64,000 bases of DNA from positions 43,676 through 107,675 of the forward strand of contig NZ_DIXC01000042.1 of assembly GCF_002435945.1 (NCBI RefSeq), in the 5' to 3' direction. Made by a program: the position numbers and the translations under genes. The notes beneath the pieces were generated by a model that was not told the origin of the DNA, ran no database searches, and was given only the letters and a program-made list of their open reading frames with translations. Positions 62,888 through 64,000 of this stretch are shown piece by piece (within the stretch, counting starts at the first letter, position 1; each line of letters opens with the position of its first letter). The DNA comes from Mesotoga sp. UBA6090 (lineage in GTDB: Bacteria; Thermotogota; Thermotogae; Petrotogales; Kosmotogaceae).

Positions 62888-62980
62888 TTAAAACCTGGGG
62901 CTTGTCATCAAAGAACTGTATGTACTCTCTCTTAACTGTGAAACCATCCTGTCTATTTCCTTCATGCTTCTCTTTTTCAT
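62888..62980 (-). CDS. Micro-ORF 4, 30-residue peptide
   Basis: ATG 62980 with AGAGGAGGAACG upstream. Starts MKKRSMKEIDRMVSQLRES and ends TYSSLMTSPRF. It aligns with micro-ORF 3 over nearly its full length (IDR core, YS-x-L, PRF end), after a three-residue gap. Spacing to micro-ORF 5 is 24 bases. Confidence 0.7.
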   Translation of the reverse strand: MKKRSMKEIDRMVSQLRESTYSSLMTSPRF

Positions 62981-63008
62981 CTTCGTTCCTCCTCTTATCT
63001 TTCCCTTA

Positions 63009-63110
63009 TTAGAATCTCGGGTTGATCAGCAAATTGCTGTATACGCTGTCTCTTTCACTCTCGATCAATCTGTCTATGGCCTTCAAGTTTCTCTTCTCTC
63101 TGAATTTCAT
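63009..63110 (-). CDS. Micro-ORF 3, 33-residue peptide
   Basis: ATG 63110 overlaps the stop of micro-ORF 2 (ATGA) and its ribosome site GAGGAGGAG lies inside that ORF, so it is translationally coupled. Starts MKFREKRNLKAIDRLIES and ends VYSNLLINPRF. Paralogue of micro-ORF 4. Confidence 0.7.
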   Translation of the reverse strand: MKFREKRNLKAIDRLIESERDSVYSNLLINPRF

Positions 63111-63223
63111 CCAATCTCCTCCTCTCTTATCTGATGTTCATCAATTTTTCTTAGTGAATCTTTAACAATGTTCGAGTAGATCTCTCTTTCCCTGTAGTGA
63201 ATCTTCTTCTCTCTTCCTTTCAT
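63107..63223 (-). CDS. Micro-ORF 2, 38-residue peptide
   Basis: ATG 63223 with AGGAGGTGAGGAAG upstream, which overlaps the stop of micro-ORF 1. Starts MKGREKKIHYREREIYSNIV and ends QIREEEIG. The MK-x-REK start resembles micro-ORF 3; the rest is more divergent. Very charged, no Cys. Confidence 0.64.
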   Translation of the reverse strand: MKGREKKIHYREREIYSNIVKDSLRKIDEHQIREEEIG

Positions 63224-63237
63224 CTTCCTCACCTCCT

Positions 63238-63330
63238 TCATAGGTAATGTGGGAAGGACTCTCTCGCTACTTTCTCTTTGAACTTTCGAACGGCTCTTTC
63301 GATGGAAGCTGGATCCTTAACTTTTCTCAT
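63238..63330 (-). CDS. Micro-ORF 1, 30-residue peptide
   Basis: ATG 63330 with AAAGGAGGTGTAGAA upstream, the best ribosome site of the set. Starts MRKVKDPASIERAVRKFKEK and ends ESFPHYL. The IER core may correspond to the IDR core of micro-ORFs 3-5. First gene after the promoter, with a leader of about 33 bases. Confidence 0.66.
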   Translation of the reverse strand: MRKVKDPASIERAVRKFKEKVARESFPHYL

Positions 63331-63370
63331 TTCTACACCTCCTTTTATTAAACTCTGGTTCTACATTCAT

Positions 63371-63400
63371 AATATATCACATAAAATAATGAAAAGTCAA
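63371..63400 (-). promoter_or_regulatory. Promoter of the micro-ORF operon
   Basis: On the minus strand TTGACT, 18 bases, then TATATT with an extended TG (TGATATATT). Predicted start about 63364. Confidence 0.68.
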
Positions 63401-63724
63401 GCACATAAATAAAAATATCTTCAATTACTATAATTATTTCTTCTATAGGGATAAGTATTTGTTTTATTGATCAGTTAAATAGTGAATTGGACGGAATCAG
63501 GAAGTTCTTATGGGAAGAAACTGTAGAATTCGATAAGAATATTGTCTCAATAAGCCGCCAAATGAATCGAAATACTGTTTTTGTGTTTTGAGAATATGGA
63601 GTTGATATTCAATTGAACCTGAAGATAGCCTAGTAATCGAATTGAACTTCAAAGCATGGAAATCAGTTCACTTTCAAATGTATAATCAAAAATGAACGCG
63701 GGAGGTATATGGAATGATCGAGTT
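63401..63724. other. AT-rich divergent intergenic region
   Basis: About 320 bases. Plus-strand TATAAT at 63681-63686 (with TG directly before) may serve the last gene. One frame near 63430-63590 looks coding-like (for example LNSELDGIRKFLWEETVEFD) but has no start codon with a ribosome site, and may be a remnant. Confidence 0.35.
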
Positions 63725-63994
63725 ATGAGGGGTAAGTGCGGAATATGTGGTTCCAACACTCGGGAGATTCTTCACCAGAAATTTCATCTTAAATATCACT
63801 ATTGCGACATGTGTGGCTTCATTTCAAAGGATGCGGAGAATCGAATCTCTTTAGAAGATGAGTTGAAGATATATAAGAAGCACAATAACAGCATAGACGA
63901 TCCCCGATATGTTGCATATTTCAAGGATTTCATCGATTCTGCTGTGATTGATTTCGTTTCTAATGGAAGAAGAGGGTGTTTTTTGCAAGAGTGA
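63725..63994 (+). CDS. Zinc-ribbon methyltransferase-like protein, N-terminal part or frameshifted
   Basis: A CGICG and CDMCG cysteine pair (four zinc ligands) opens the protein, followed by a helical segment (LEDELKIYKKHNNSIDDPRY, FIDSAVIDFVSN). This layout matches SAM-dependent methyltransferases with an N-terminal zinc ribbon, where a GxDFGSG-type motif I would come next. Instead the frame stops at TGA 63992-63994 just where motif I belongs; another frame reads VFFARVNS there. It is either frameshifted at the T6 run near 63975 or genuinely short; the window end prevents a decision. ATG 63725 or the earlier ATG 63692 could start it. Confidence 0.5.
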   Translation: MRGKCGICGSNTREILHQKFHLKYHYCDMCGFISKDAENRISLEDELKIYKKHNNSIDDPRYVAYFKDFIDSAVIDFVSNGRRGCFLQE

Positions 63995-64000
63995 ATTCCC

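Overview
The window reads as a chromosomal segment of a Thermotogota bacterium, most likely from the mesophilic Mesotoga/Kosmotoga side. This is inference from moderate GC, frequent TTG and GTG starts behind strong GGAGG-type ribosome sites, a one-chain pyruvate:ferredoxin oxidoreductase, many sugar and peptide uptake systems, and the style of the proteins. No rRNA, tRNA, CRISPR array, prophage or intact insertion sequence was seen.

Layout. 1-12.6 kb: end of pyruvate:ferredoxin oxidoreductase, rubrerythrin-like protein, nucleotidyltransferase, MgtC-like protein, flavoprotein, a patatin lipase with a degenerate paralogue, esterase, methyltransferase, a membrane protein split by TGA, and a propeller protein operon. 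12.6-17.8 kb: C69 dipeptidase, DUF6305-like protein, transporter, a 50-residue membrane protein and a deacylase, probably a peptide or acyl-amino-acid utilisation unit. 17.8-27.9 kb: two HAD phosphatases, pyrophosphatase, a secreted papain-like protease with a dockerin next to a lipoprotein with a probable cohesin, leuS, a decayed methyltransferase, DUF1848 and UPF0316 proteins. 27.9-38.4 kb: a four-gene coupled operon (aldo-keto reductase, B12-binding protein, ABC exporter), a decayed peroxiredoxin, then a sugar ABC transporter with a glycosyltransferase and an RpiR regulator. 38.5-48.1 kb: HD-GYP protein, pstSCAB-phoU-phoB-phoR, a metallophosphatase and corA behind a short acidic/proline leader ORF. 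48.1-52.5 kb: a glycan-precursor operon. 52.6-61.1 kb: frameshifted UV endonuclease, GerMN-like protein, transglutaminase-like protein, bcp, decayed acetyltransferase, esterase and nagA. 61.1-64 kb: a palindrome-rich gene-free stretch, an operon of five micro-ORFs of 30-38 residues, and the start of a zinc-ribbon methyltransferase-like gene.

Most notable. (1) The micro-ORF operon at 62660-63400 on the minus strand has its own promoter, five ribosome sites and a terminator; at least three members share sequence. (2) An adjacent cohesin/dockerin pair suggests a protease docked on a surface lipoprotein. (3) The corA leader ORF lies among sequences that can form alternative pairings. (4) A near-consensus promoter at 54263-54291 runs directly into a terminator. 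At least six genes are decayed or interrupted, an unusually high load for 64 kb unless the sequence itself contains indel errors.
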